Positions 37,501-46,401 of a DNA stretch of 52,770 nt are shown here, one piece after another. The position numbers and the translations under genes were made by a program. The notes beneath the pieces are model-generated. The model ran no database searches. It worked only from the letters and a program-made list of their open reading frames with translations, and was not told where the DNA came from. Origin of the DNA: Bacillota bacterium (GTDB lineage: Bacteria > Bacillota > Dehalobacteriia > UBA4068 > UBA4997); assembly GCA_017397935.1 (NCBI GenBank), contig JAFQHN010000007.1:1-52770 (forward strand), read 5' to 3'. Every line of letters begins with the position of its first letter. Positions within the stretch are counted from its first letter, which is position 1.

Positions 37501-38663
37501 TCAGTCACCCCCTTTCCATCCTTCACGCTGGCGAAGTTTTTGGTAAAATAATGCTCGTTTGCCCACTCGGCGTCAATTTCATTGCCGCCGATGGCTCTCT
37601 GAATATCGTTATAACTCCAACCACTGCCCACCAGCTTCTCCACACTCCCGGCATTGGCAAACAGGTCAAAATGCTGCAAACCGCTGGTGTCCACCCGCAG
37701 ATAATCGCCGCGCAGCCACCGCTGCGGGCCGTAGCACTTGCGGTTGATCTCATCAGCTATCGTTTCGGCCAGGGGGTCTATTGCCACCGTCAGCCAACGG
37801 CTCACCGCATCCTTGCTGTCAGCCACTTCGCCCGATACCAGCACCGGCGGTATCAGGCAGGCGCGGGCGGTAAAATCAAACACATCGTCGATCATCTTGC
37901 GTATCTCCCGCCCGGCCTCGGCCAATCTGGCGCCGTTTTTCTCCTGTCCAAACATCTGATAATTCCAGCCGTCATACTCCGGCAGTGCCGCATTTTCCGA
38001 TTCCAGAAACGGCTTGATCTGCGCCTCAATGATAGCCTGAAAAGTTTGGTTAAACTCCTTATCACCCTGTGCCATACGGTCGATGTGCACTTTGACGTGC
38101 TGCCCCATTTGCCAGCGCAGGCTCCTTTGCGCCACGTTGATCAAACGGCACTGTGTATCGGCCAGAGCCGCCAGAGCCGCACCGGGATACACCGCACCGG
38201 CGCTGATATGCAGCACCTCATCATCCGATAGCGTCCGGCCGACCGGCACATCATTGACCGATACATTCTCCCAGCGGTTAGGAGCAAATGGCCGCTGCTT
38301 TTGCTCCAAATCAAAGCCGGATGCCACCCAGACACAATCCTGACCGGCCACCGGCCGCATCACCAGCAGCGCCTCGCCCTCGGTCATCAGGCTGTGCACT
38401 ACCTTGTGCCAGAACTGTGTCCCGGTCTCATTGGGGTTCGGCCTGATATTCCAGGTGTAATGGTCGATGCCGCGCACTTCCTGGCCATTCTCAAAGGTTC
38501 TCAGCACCGCCCGCCCCAGCGCATTGGCTGTCATGTTGGTACATACCGCCAGAGCCAGACGGCGCACCTGGGTTTCAATGGCCAGCTCGGCCAGCTCCTC
38601 CACACTCACTTTATGAAAATCAGCCTCATAGCTGCTTTTGCGCAGCCAACTGAAAATCCCCAA
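37497..38663 (-). CDS. HK97-type portal protein
   Basis: The 388-residue protein starts MGIFSWLRK and contains the HK97-portal segments VCTNMTANALGRAVLRT, GIDHYTWNIRPNPNETG and KDAVSRWLTVAIDPLAETI. It forms the dodecameric ring for DNA entry and exit. The start is TTG at 38663, supported by AAGGAGG 7 bases upstream. Confidence 0.92.
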   Translation of the reverse strand: MGIFSWLRKSSYEADFHKVSVEELAELAIETQVRRLALAVCTNMTANALGRAVLRTFENGQEVRGIDHYTWNIRPNPNETGTQFWHKVVHSLMTEGEALLVMRPVAGQDCVWVASGFDLEQKQRPFAPNRWENVSVNDVPVGRTLSDDEVLHISAGAVYPGAALAALADTQCRLINVAQRSLRWQMGQHVKVHIDRMAQGDKEFNQTFQAIIEAQIKPFLESENAALPEYDGWNYQMFGQEKNGARLAEAGREIRKMIDDVFDFTARACLIPPVLVSGEVADSKDAVSRWLTVAIDPLAETIADEINRKCYGPQRWLRGDYLRVDTSGLQHFDLFANAGSVEKLVGSGWSYNDIQRAIGGNEIDAEWANEHYFTKNFASVKDGKGVTE

Positions 38664-38691
38664 TCTACCACCTCCTTTTTCGTTTGATGTT

Positions 38692-40368
38692 TCACCAGGT
38701 TATTACCGGCACCTCCGGCAGCTCCAGCACTCCGCCGCCGTTTAACTGGTCCTCAATGGTCATACTGGCCACCAGCGCCATAAAAGGGTCGGTCTTGCGG
38801 CTTTTCGGCTCTATCTTGGCGTAGTAGTAATTGCCGGTGTCGCTGCCGATGCGGCGGCTGCCGGCACAGCGCTTGGTATTGTTTACCGCCCAGCGCAGAT
38901 GCGGCTGATCACCCCAGCAAAACAGTCCCAAATCAAAACAGTGCTGAACCGTCGGCTCCACACGGTAAATGTCCTTGGGTTTTACCAGCTTCACATTCTT
39001 GCGCTGCGCCGCGTCAAAGCCAATCTGCTGCAAATAACCCGCCAGCAGCGTATACCGGTAATCATCCAGCGCCACGCCGCGGATGTTGTAGCGCCGCCCG
39101 GCCTGCCGTATATATTCCATCAGCATTTCGGGCGGGATCTCCACATCATCCACCAGCGTCAGGTGCCCGGCCTCGGCCCAGGCTTGATACGGCGCTTTCA
39201 GACGGTGCAAGTCGCGGCCGTGCAGACACACCCAGGCGTGGTTGATATCCAGCCGCAGTTCACCCTGCATAAAGTGCAGGTTAATGGCCGCCCAGTCATT
39301 CAGGCTGGCATAGTCCAGCCCCACCGTGCATGGTTGGCCGGCCATATCCGGCCTCGTCCGGTTGGTGGCCTTGATTTTCTCATAATCTGTCACGCGGATG
39401 TCAGCGCTGGATGTTCTCAGCCCCATGCGCTTGGTCATAAAATCGCCGTTTTGCTCCGGGTGTTCCAGCCATTCGGCATATTCCTCCTCAGTCTCGGCCA
39501 TCAGCTCCGGCAGATACGGCAGGCTGGGGTTGGCCATCGCCCAGTTGGCTTTATCATGCACCTGCTCGGTATTCGTCAGACAGCAGATAAACGGCAAAAA
39601 GCCCTTATCCGGCTCACCGTCGAACAGGATGCGCCGCCCACGGGCCAGATAATCGTCCAGCGGTCCGTCCGATACATCGCCGTTTGACGTAAAAAAACCG
39701 ATCCTGGCTTGTCCTACCTTGCCAAGGCCGGTCGTAAACACCTTGATATTCGCATAATTCTCATACTGGTGCACCTCGTTCAGGATGATCTTGCCGCTGC
39801 GCATACCGTCCTTGCCTTTGGGGTTGTTGGTACGCCCCCGCATACAGCCACGGTTTTTTCTGCCGCGTACAGCTTGCTTGGTGTGGTAAAAATACCTGTC
39901 CAGCCTGGCCTTGTGCTCCGGCAATTCCAGCACCTCCACCAGATCAGCCACCGGCCGCACCGCCTGCTCCTCGTTATTGGCGCAGATATCCACATCATAG
40001 TGACGCACCGGGTTATACGGCGAGATACCGCAAAAGCTGTCAAAGGCAATAAACCCATCCTTGCCGCCGCCACGCCCCATCATGGCAAAAACCGTTTTCC
40101 AGCGCGGCCGCCCGGTAGCCCGCCAGTAGGTACAATCCCACAGCGCCACCAGAAATTTCTCCCAAGGAAACAGCTCATAGGGGAAGTATTTTGCCAGGCC
40201 CAAATACCCGGTCAACTGCTCCTCGTCCACCCAAATATCATCCTCCGCAAAAGCTCGCCGCACCAAAGCCGCCAGCGCTTCCTGCTCCGGGCAAAACCGG
40301 TAAACCTTCTGCTCAATCAGCCGCAAATATTCCTCAACCGCGAGCGGTATCTTACAGCGGTTCATCAT
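38692..40368 (-). CDS. Terminase large subunit
   Basis: The roughly 558-residue packaging motor has an ATPase domain with an atypical Walker A (MMGRGGGKDGF) and Walker B-like IILNEVHQYE. A nuclease domain follows, with Asp residues in VGLDYASLNDW and VALDDYRY. It drives DNA into the head and cuts genome ends. It begins inside the end of the small terminase gene. Two consecutive ATG codons at 40368 and 40365 are possible starts. Confidence 0.93.
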   Translation of the reverse strand: MMNRCKIPLAVEEYLRLIEQKVYRFCPEQEALAALVRRAFAEDDIWVDEEQLTGYLGLAKYFPYELFPWEKFLVALWDCTYWRATGRPRWKTVFAMMGRGGGKDGFIAFDSFCGISPYNPVRHYDVDICANNEEQAVRPVADLVEVLELPEHKARLDRYFYHTKQAVRGRKNRGCMRGRTNNPKGKDGMRSGKIILNEVHQYENYANIKVFTTGLGKVGQARIGFFTSNGDVSDGPLDDYLARGRRILFDGEPDKGFLPFICCLTNTEQVHDKANWAMANPSLPYLPELMAETEEEYAEWLEHPEQNGDFMTKRMGLRTSSADIRVTDYEKIKATNRTRPDMAGQPCTVGLDYASLNDWAAINLHFMQGELRLDINHAWVCLHGRDLHRLKAPYQAWAEAGHLTLVDDVEIPPEMLMEYIRQAGRRYNIRGVALDDYRYTLLAGYLQQIGFDAAQRKNVKLVKPKDIYRVEPTVQHCFDLGLFCWGDQPHLRWAVNNTKRCAGSRRIGSDTGNYYYAKIEPKSRKTDPFMALVASMTIEDQLNGGGVLELPEVPVITW

Positions 40369-40666
40369 CCATACCAAACCCGCCGCCCTTGGGCGCAGAC
40401 AAGCCCAGGGCCTCCAAAATCCGCAGCATCGAGGAATGTACTTTCAGCAGCTGGTCAATGCTCTCGTTGTTCACGGTTTGCAGCTGCCCCCGACTGTCAC
40501 GCTTCTCCACCTTGCAGCCACGCTTGTTTATATCCGTCTGCAATTTCCGGGCAATCGCCCAATACTTCACATAATCTGCCACCAGATCCCGGTAGTGCTC
40601 ATCCATCAACCCCCGGTCACGCAGCTGCCCCAACAATGACTCTGTAATCTCTTTTCTGGTAGCCAA
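40352..40666 (-). CDS. Terminase small subunit (P27 family-like)
   Basis: The 104-residue protein has the helical pattern of P27-type small terminases (RKEITESLLGQLRDRG, YRDLVADYVKYWAIARKLQ, then LLKVHSSMLRILEALGLS). It binds the packaging start site. I chose TTG at 40666 because GGGAGGTG lies just upstream; the longer frame has hydrophobic, unrelated sequence. The stop overlaps the large subunit start. Confidence 0.82.
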   Translation of the reverse strand: MATRKEITESLLGQLRDRGLMDEHYRDLVADYVKYWAIARKLQTDINKRGCKVEKRDSRGQLQTVNNESIDQLLKVHSSMLRILEALGLSAPKGGGFGMDDEPL

Positions 40667-40895
40667 TACATCACCTCCCTGATATTTTCCGGCAACAAAA
40701 AAAGCAACCTGTACCATAACAGATTGCCTGATATATGCCACCCAACACAAACAAACGTTGCCAATCAGCAACGCCCACTCAAACACTCATCCACCAGCAA
40801 AAAAAACCTACGCGCACGCGAGGCCCCAACACTGTCTCTAAACCCTCAGACCTAACACCCTGGCCAAATAAGCCGTTTTTTCTAAGGGGGGGGGA
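40667..40895 (-). other. Non-coding region between HNH and small terminase genes (cos candidate)
   Basis: The region has no supported gene. It contains a small hairpin CGTTGC-n6-GCAACG (in 40774-40793), a GC-rich block with CGCGCACGCG (40811-40824 area), and a run of nine G (40886-40894). The HNH-terS-terL order is typical of cos-type packaging, so the cohesive-end site may lie here. This is inference from position. Confidence 0.4.
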
Positions 40896-41246
40896 TCAAT
40901 CCCAGCGCTCCTCAGTCAACGGCTCATGCCGTATCTGTGAGTATTGCAGATTCTCCGGATGTTCAACAGCATGGCAGTCCTTGCAAAGCGTTATCAGCTG
41001 TCGCTCTCCGGTCACAGGATCCCAAATACTTAAAGCCAGATCCGGTCTGTCTTTTAAGTGCCTGACATGATGCACTATCTCTCCCGGAGCATAGTGGCCT
41101 TTGGCTTTACAATGCTGACACTCATGCTTGTCCATGCGCTTTACTTTGGCGGCAAGTTTGCGCCAGCAGCGCCAGCCATAAAAATTATCGCCCTTGCCAT
41201 ATGCCAGCAATTCCCGGAGGCGACAAAGCAGGTGTTCACTTATCAT
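40896..41246 (-). CDS. HNH endonuclease
   Basis: The 116-residue protein has two zinc Cys pairs, HECQHCKAKG and LCKDCHAVEH, and the HNH core IVHHVRHLKDRPDLAL. HNH nucleases encoded next to the terminase help cut cos sites in many phages. The ATG has GGAGG upstream. Confidence 0.92.
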   Translation of the reverse strand: MISEHLLCRLRELLAYGKGDNFYGWRCWRKLAAKVKRMDKHECQHCKAKGHYAPGEIVHHVRHLKDRPDLALSIWDPVTGERQLITLCKDCHAVEHPENLQYSQIRHEPLTEERWD

Positions 41247-41311
41247 TTTTGCATCCTCCTGGCAGTTTATATTTTAGCACAGGCAAATGTGTTATTGTGT
41301 GTTAAGTTTTG

Positions 41312-41749
41312 TTATCTTTGCTTATCCCGCCATTGCCTGCACATATACTGCCGAAAGCTGCGCAAGGCAGCGTTATGTAAGGCACCGCGTGCATGGTCTG
41401 CCGAATATTGCATCTCATTGGCTATTCTGCGCCATGATTTATATTCCACATAGCGCTTATATAATACCTCGCTATGAACGGGGTCAGAAAGTGCCTGGAT
41501 ATTTCCGACTATCTCCTCACGCAAAGCTGCAAAGTTCATTATCTCAATCCGCAGCCGGTTGCTCATATCAACGATTTGCGCCACTTGGCTGCCGATACTG
41601 TCCTGTGGCCCGGAACTCTGCACGCGCTCCCCGGATGTAGCCTGTCCATGATAAACAGCCTGTTCACGAAGCATCTTTATCTCTAAACTCTTCTGCTTGA
41701 TTGCAACGTCCAGTTTTCGTAACTGACGCAGATATTCCAGCGCATCCAC
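41312..41749 (-). CDS. DUF1492/ArpU-like phage transcription regulator
   Basis: The 145-residue protein has an N-terminal helix with LRKLDVAIKQKSLEIKML and a C-terminal sigma-region-4-like helix-turn-helix (YKSWRRIANEMQYSADHARG). It belongs to the group of phage late regulators that sit just before HNH and terminase. The GTG start is 10 bases after GGAGGGG and overlaps the Rep-like gene by 86 bases. Confidence 0.85.
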   Translation of the reverse strand: MDALEYLRQLRKLDVAIKQKSLEIKMLREQAVYHGQATSGERVQSSGPQDSIGSQVAQIVDMSNRLRIEIMNFAALREEIVGNIQALSDPVHSEVLYKRYVEYKSWRRIANEMQYSADHARGALHNAALRSFRQYMCRQWRDKQR

Positions 41750-42623
41750 GTTTTAGCTTCCCCTCCTTCTGCGGCAGAGTATCCTCGTTCTTTCGAAAGC
41801 GCATACTGAGATACCATGCTCCCATACCGTCAACATATTCCGGTGAGTATTCCACCAGGCGATACCCCGGATATTTAGCACACCACTTATCGTAATTGAT
41901 CAGATTGCGGCAATCGCTGCCATAAGCCTTATATGCTTCGCCGGCAATCATGCGCTCAACCTGGCGTTTGCGGTATCGACTGTCGTTGGTGCTGCTTTCC
42001 GGCTTGCACAGATTGGTCGAGCTGGTCCAGCGTTTCTTATGGGCAGGCTGCTCGGTCAGATAATTGGCCAGACCGGCAATACCGGTGTCCGGGTCAAACT
42101 GCAACGGTGTATAACTAACAAACCCGTAGGTTCGACCATTCTTGCCGCGCCTTTTCCACAGACCCATAATCTCGCTAACCGACAAACCAGCATTGACAAT
42201 CAGATGATGATGCGGCCGCACCATTCGCCCTGTTTTGGCAGATATGCCATAGGCATTTATCAACACGTACTTCAACGGCGGCAGACCAAGCTTTTTACGC
42301 AAATCGCCCAGCCTTCTCAAAAAGTTGCGGGCATTCCGCGCCAGTTTCTCCGGAGTCTCCGGGCAACTCTCTCTGTTGTAGGTCAAATCCAGGCGATAGT
42401 CGGCAGAGGTAAAATTTGTATGTACCAGGCGGATGAAATATTTGCGGGCATTCTTGTCATTCAGATTACGCTGGGCGGGACAACTTTCTTTGACCCTTGC
42501 CCGACGGCCTCTGCCCTCCGGCTGATGATAGGCAGGGTAAATATCTACCTCCAACCAATTATCACCGCAGTATATTTTCTTCTCCCGCTCTACCAGCACC
42601 ACACGCGCCTTGCTTCTGCCCAT
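41664..42623 (-). CDS. Rolling-circle (HUH) replication initiator-like protein
   Basis: The 319-residue protein has an HUH motif as RPHHHLIVNAG (His138-140) with a preceding strand DYRLDLTYN, and a candidate catalytic Tyr188 in ANYLTEQ. This matches the G2P/ORF2 type of replication protein, which nicks one strand at the origin. It is unusual in a siphophage with HK97-type heads. No helicase, primase or polymerase gene is seen in the element. The tail of this gene overlaps the next gene by 86 bases. The assignment as a Rep is by motif only. Confidence 0.75.
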   Translation of the reverse strand: MGRSKARVVLVEREKKIYCGDNWLEVDIYPAYHQPEGRGRRARVKESCPAQRNLNDKNARKYFIRLVHTNFTSADYRLDLTYNRESCPETPEKLARNARNFLRRLGDLRKKLGLPPLKYVLINAYGISAKTGRMVRPHHHLIVNAGLSVSEIMGLWKRRGKNGRTYGFVSYTPLQFDPDTGIAGLANYLTEQPAHKKRWTSSTNLCKPESSTNDSRYRKRQVERMIAGEAYKAYGSDCRNLINYDKWCAKYPGYRLVEYSPEYVDGMGAWYLSMRFRKNEDTLPQKEGKLKRGCAGISASVTKTGRCNQAEEFRDKDAS

Positions 42624-42671
42624 ACCCCGACCCCTATCGTCACCTTTTTAATACCCATTACGAGGTTTAAT

Positions 42672-42709
42672 GGGGCGGATAACGTTTGCAGCGGCCAACT
42701 GCCCGCCCC
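42672..42709. repeat. Inverted repeat upstream of the HUH-type gene (possible replication origin)
   Basis: GGGGCGG (42672-42678) and CCGCCCC (42703-42709) form a 7-bp inverted repeat with 24 bases between, which contain the palindrome AACGTT. The site lies in the 146-base gap before the Rep-like gene. An origin role is inferred from position. Confidence 0.4.
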
Positions 42710-42769
42710 TATAATTCTGCGGCCTGTTTGCTATTAAGTTCTTCTATTATAAGATAAGCCCGTTAGGCT

Positions 42770-42964
42770 TTACGCTTCTTTGCCATTGTTTAACTCTTGC
42801 ACAAGGCCTTCATTGTCTAATTCCCAAAGAGCCGGAAACAATCTTGCGGGACATATAGAGCCCCGAAACATACAGATATTGCCCGAAGTAAGACAGCTGT
42901 GTGCCTGACAATACTTCTTGACCTCCGCCAGCGTCCATTCACTCAAAGGCTTGTTTATATTCAT
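42770..42964 (-). CDS. Small Cys-containing phage protein
   Basis: A 64-residue protein starting MNINKPLSEWTLAEVKKYCQ, with Cys residues in YCQAHSCLTSGNICMF and SICPARLF. Four Cys (C-x4-C-x6-C-x6-C) could bind a metal. The start overlaps the ParB-like stop as ATGA. No family is recognised; small proteins of this type are common in Clostridia prophages. Confidence 0.7.
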   Translation of the reverse strand: MNINKPLSEWTLAEVKKYCQAHSCLTSGNICMFRGSICPARLFPALWELDNEGLVQELNNGKEA

Positions 42965-44559
42965 AGTTCATCCCTCTTTGCTGCAAACACTTCATGCGTA
43001 CCGTCCCGCATGGCCTTTTCCTCATCTGACATCTCATAACCCAAAGAAATCAGCCAATCATACAGAGCATTCAGCCGGACATTCTTCTTATACTCCGGCC
43101 AACTGCCTTTGTAGCCTTTGGCATAGCTCACGCCCTTGTTATCGCCAAAATTGGCGTATACCAATGTCGGATAGTCCTTTGCGCTCATATTGTTAAATGC
43201 AGCCATAGCCTTTGCAGCTCTCTGCGAATCATACACGCTATCATCCAGGCCGAGAGTGCCGCAAAACAATTCCCTGTCAGCACTGGCATAATCTATACAT
43301 CGGAGGATATTGGCCGAGACTGCGCCTTTCAGAATCAGCGTTATGTTTTTGCTGTTCAGGGATATACTCTTGATGAAATCCATCCGCAGCTTATATGCCA
43401 GCGCATTGAATTCATCCACCTGCGCCCAGGCATTAGCAATCGCCTTTTCGCGGTCAATCTCTGCCTGCGGCCTTTTGACTGGCTTGGCCTTCTGGCGCTC
43501 AACATAAAAGCGCAATTCACCATAATCCTCATCCAGATAATAAAACAGCTTGTGCTTCCCATCCTTGGGCAGCAATGTTTGGTCCTGCTGCCAGTTTTGC
43601 AGATAAATCCTCTGCCCAAGCATTTCATATTTACCGCCCCATGTTTCGCTTTGAGAGATTTTCTTGGCCTTCAAGGCTTTGATGCGCGCCTTGACATCCG
43701 GCAGCGCTTTGCGTATAGCCTGCTTTTTAAGCGCTTTTTCAATGCTCTGATTAAAATTACCGGTGCCAATATCTTCCAGGCACTTGTTGCGGGCTGTCAA
43801 ATCCTCAATATGGGCCAGTTTGTCAAAATCACCCAGCGACAATGGCCGGTCAGATACCTGTTTCAGGACCTTCTGGTCCAGCTCAGTCATTTTCAGGCGG
43901 CGCCGTACGGTGTTGGATGAAAAGCCGGTCTTTTGTGCCACACTTTCCACGCTCTCGCCCATGCCTATCAGCATTTGGAAGCTCTGCGCCTGCTCATAAA
44001 CCGTCAAGTCAGAGCGCTGCATATTCTCCAACAGCATAGTGCTGAGCTGCTCCTGCGGCGTCATCTCAGCAACCACGCACGGCAGCTCCGTCAAACCCGC
44101 CAGCTTGGCCGCAGCACAGCGCCGGTGACCGATAATTATGGTATAATTACCGTTCCATTTCTTAGTGATCTCGCCAAGCTTCTCAACTACCGTCAGGTTC
44201 TGAAAAACACCGTTGGCCTTGATGCTGGCCGCCAGCTCAGTCAAATCTCCCAGTTCTTTGCGGGGATTGTCCGGATGAGGGCGCAGTTTATCAATGGGTA
44301 TGTAAATCAATCGTCCTTTGGCAGATTCTTTCTCCTGCGGTTCCGCATCTTCATCCGGCAGCTCCGCCATCATTTCTGCCCAGTAAGCCTCATCACTCCG
44401 GTGTTCAATTTCCCGGCGCCGTTCTTCCTGGTCCTCAATCTCATAATCCGGGCGAGCATTGAACTTATAATATTCGCAGTCCAGCTCATGCCCTTCATGC
44501 TTGCAGGTACGCTCGCACTCGGCTTGCAGCGGACAGCGTTTGTTCGAATTCTTTTTCAT
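42961..44559 (-). CDS. ParB/RepB N-domain nuclease-like phage protein
   Basis: The 532-residue protein has an N-terminal Cys cluster (CPLQAECERTCKHEGHELDC), a ParB/Srx-type domain (IPIDKLRPHPDNPRKEL and the GHRRCAAAKLAG motif) and a KorB-like helix-turn-helix region (SVAQKTGFSSNTVRRRL). The C-terminal half has no family I recognise. I chose the ATG at 44559 because GAGGTGG lies 7 bases upstream. It may bind phage DNA and help replication or segregation. No ParA partner is visible. Confidence 0.85.
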   Translation of the reverse strand: MKKNSNKRCPLQAECERTCKHEGHELDCEYYKFNARPDYEIEDQEERRREIEHRSDEAYWAEMMAELPDEDAEPQEKESAKGRLIYIPIDKLRPHPDNPRKELGDLTELAASIKANGVFQNLTVVEKLGEITKKWNGNYTIIIGHRRCAAAKLAGLTELPCVVAEMTPQEQLSTMLLENMQRSDLTVYEQAQSFQMLIGMGESVESVAQKTGFSSNTVRRRLKMTELDQKVLKQVSDRPLSLGDFDKLAHIEDLTARNKCLEDIGTGNFNQSIEKALKKQAIRKALPDVKARIKALKAKKISQSETWGGKYEMLGQRIYLQNWQQDQTLLPKDGKHKLFYYLDEDYGELRFYVERQKAKPVKRPQAEIDREKAIANAWAQVDEFNALAYKLRMDFIKSISLNSKNITLILKGAVSANILRCIDYASADRELFCGTLGLDDSVYDSQRAAKAMAAFNNMSAKDYPTLVYANFGDNKGVSYAKGYKGSWPEYKKNVRLNALYDWLISLGYEMSDEEKAMRDGTHEVFAAKRDEL

Positions 44560-44573
44560 AGCTTGTCCACCTC

Positions 44574-44795
44574 TTACGCCAACCCTAACATGGTAATCAC
44601 CACACAGGCCGTCATGGCTCCAGCAGCACCCATCATAAAGCAATCAAATATCCTGTCCCAGCGCTCACGGCGACTTACTTCCTCCCGGTGCGCTTCATCC
44701 AGAGCGGCAGCCATTCGGCGGTACTGTGCCTCTGCCTTCTGTTTGTTGCTATCCTCTGCCACGCAAATCGGCAGTAATGTCAGTTCGTTATTCAT
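44574..44795 (-). CDS. Small membrane protein
   Basis: A 73-residue protein with a charged N-terminal helix (KQKAEAQYRRMAAALDEAHR) and one C-terminal membrane helix (FMMGAAGAMTACVVITMLGL). It is coupled to the upstream gene by TAATG and has GGAG upstream. Function unknown. Confidence 0.65.
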   Translation of the reverse strand: MNNELTLLPICVAEDSNKQKAEAQYRRMAAALDEAHREEVSRRERWDRIFDCFMMGAAGAMTACVVITMLGLA

Positions 44796-45055
44796 TATAA
44801 TCGCTCCTTATCCCACTTGGCCGCATGGCCAACTTGATATGTAATCGATATTGCACAATCTGAAAGCAGTATTGCCCAGAGTACATAATCATTCATACTG
44901 ATAACCCCCACAACCGGTGTCAAATAAAGCCATCGCATCACACCAACAGAATGGCCTGCAAGCCACTGATAGCAACGCTTATATCTCTCCAAACGCCTAT
45001 GCTTATACCTTTCCCGGCCAATATCATCAGCGCCGAAAAGCATCCGCAAAAACAT
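44795..45055 (-). CDS. Small membrane protein
   Basis: An 86-residue protein with an Arg-rich N-terminus (GRERYKHRRLERYKRCYQWL) and one or two hydrophobic segments near residues 38-75. Four bases separate it from the upstream gene. A GGGAGG lies upstream of the ATG. Function unknown. Confidence 0.65.
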   Translation of the reverse strand: MFLRMLFGADDIGRERYKHRRLERYKRCYQWLAGHSVGVMRWLYLTPVVGVISMNDYVLWAILLSDCAISITYQVGHAAKWDKERL

Positions 45056-45058
45056 AAA

Positions 45059-45667
45059 TCATTCCTCCCTCGTTAGTTCCATCTTCCAGCATTGATTCTG
45101 CCCATCTGCAAACCATACTGCTGCCGAAAGCACTTTTACTTCCAGCGGCAAACTATCAAATAGCATAGCCAATGGATTGATAGCACTCGCAGCATTGTCT
45201 GATTCGAGGGGGGGCAACTCTTCGGCGCCGCCGTTACTATAATTTTCAGTCTTGGCATTTGATGTGTCGGCGCACTTGCCTTTCAATCGTGGGAATATGT
45301 AACCGGCAGCGGTAAGTCTACCCTTCCGTCTTTTAACCTGTGCCACATCCAGGCCCATCCGCTCGGCTATGTCCTGGGGCTTCATGCCTTCCTCACAGAG
45401 TTTTATCAGCTCTTTGTCCATATCTACTGTCCACTTAACAGGTGTTGCACGTTTGCCTCCGGGCTTGCCAGCCTGCTTGTCGCTCATGGCCTTCTGTATA
45501 GGCTCCTGTTGCTTTGGCGGCATACCGCTTATCATGCCTCCATCAGTCAGCACATTAAGCACCTCCTTTGTGCTGCAAGCATTCAAATCCGCCAGCACCT
45601 TTATCTGGCCATTCTTATCCTTCGCTGCTGCATAGCTGCGGCATATCTCACCTGTATCCATTTGCAT
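45059..45667 (-). CDS. Phage DNA-binding-like protein with helix-turn-helix
   Basis: A 202-residue protein with a helix-turn-helix of homeodomain/GcrA-like type (WTVDMDKELIKLCEEGMKPQ, then IAERMGLDVAQVKRRKGRL) in the middle. The N-terminus has MDTGEICRSYAAAKDKNG and a short helical domain. The C-terminal part is acidic. I prefer the ATG at 45667 because AAGGAGG lies 8 bases upstream. It overlaps the next gene's end by 20 bases. A regulator role is inferred. Confidence 0.7.
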   Translation of the reverse strand: MQMDTGEICRSYAAAKDKNGQIKVLADLNACSTKEVLNVLTDGGMISGMPPKQQEPIQKAMSDKQAGKPGGKRATPVKWTVDMDKELIKLCEEGMKPQDIAERMGLDVAQVKRRKGRLTAAGYIFPRLKGKCADTSNAKTENYSNGGAEELPPLESDNAASAINPLAMLFDSLPLEVKVLSAAVWFADGQNQCWKMELTREE

Positions 45668-46094
45668 CAGCTCTACCTCCTTCATCAAGCAAAAGCCGCT
45701 TGTTGGTATACATTTGATACAAAGTCTCGCCCTGCTTATTAGTCAGATAGGGTAAAAAGATTTCATCAAGTGTTGCATTTCCAGCTTCAATAAAAGCCAT
45801 CTGAGCCAGTACCCAGTCACGAACATTTCGCCATGCAGTTCTTTCAGCTTGTGCACGGTCTGGTTTGATTTTTTGTTTAGCAAATACTGCCAGCACTCCA
45901 TCAACCTGTGCCGGCAGACTAAACAACATCATTCCATTGATAGGACTATTTATGGCAAACATCAAGCCAATCGGTCTGCCAGCGCCATCATAATCTATCA
46001 TCAGTTTGCATGCACCATTCTTAGCCAATGCACCCTGTATCTCTCCCAGGCTGGTATATACATCTACCCTGGTTGTGTAGTTCTTAATTGCCAT
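45648..46094 (-). CDS. Phage protein of unknown function
   Basis: A 148-residue protein with a beta-rich front (KLMIDYDGAGRPIGLMFAIN) and a helical back half (RTAWRNVRDWVLAQMAFIEA and DEIFLPYLTNKQGETLYQMY). The pattern is like small single-strand-annealing or DUF phage proteins seen in early operons of Clostridia prophages, but I cannot name the family. It overlaps both neighbours. Confidence 0.7.
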   Translation of the reverse strand: MAIKNYTTRVDVYTSLGEIQGALAKNGACKLMIDYDGAGRPIGLMFAINSPINGMMLFSLPAQVDGVLAVFAKQKIKPDRAQAERTAWRNVRDWVLAQMAFIEAGNATLDEIFLPYLTNKQGETLYQMYTNKRLLLDEGGRADANGYR

Positions 46095-46401
46095 CTGCTA
46101 TTCTCTCTCTTGTCAACTCGTTTATTTCATTCAGTAACTCCAAAAGTTGAAGGCATATTTCTATCCGTGTTTTTGCTGCTTCATATTCAGAAAGCAACAC
46201 TATAAACCGCTGAAACTTGTCCGCTTCCGCAAAATCACAAACTGCAAGTGCCGCCAGTTCCTCATCCTCCAACATAGACAGGTTTATTCCTTGGTATTCT
46301 GCCAATGTAAATATCGCTTTGTAAAGCTCGGCTTTTGCACGTTTATTGGTTTGTAATACACAGTCAAGCACACGGCGACGGCCCTCAAAATTATGATCCA
46401 C
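46084..46401 (-). CDS. Phage protein of unknown function, helical
   Basis: The 105-residue protein is almost fully helical, with acidic segments (LSMLEDEELAALAVCDFAEA) and a C-terminal coiled-coil-like stretch. The start is GTG at 46401, 9 bases after AAAGGAGG and 1 base before the upstream gene's stop. Function unknown. Confidence 0.7.
   Translation of the reverse strand: MDHNFEGRRRVLDCVLQTNKRAKAELYKAIFTLAEYQGINLSMLEDEELAALAVCDFAEADKFQRFIVLLSEYEAAKTRIEICLQLLELLNEINELTRERIADGN

Noticed and set aside
40886-40894. Run of nine G after the HNH stop codon, as possible frameshift site
   Set aside because: It lies after the stop of the HNH gene and outside any supported coding frame; it could also be a sequencing length error.
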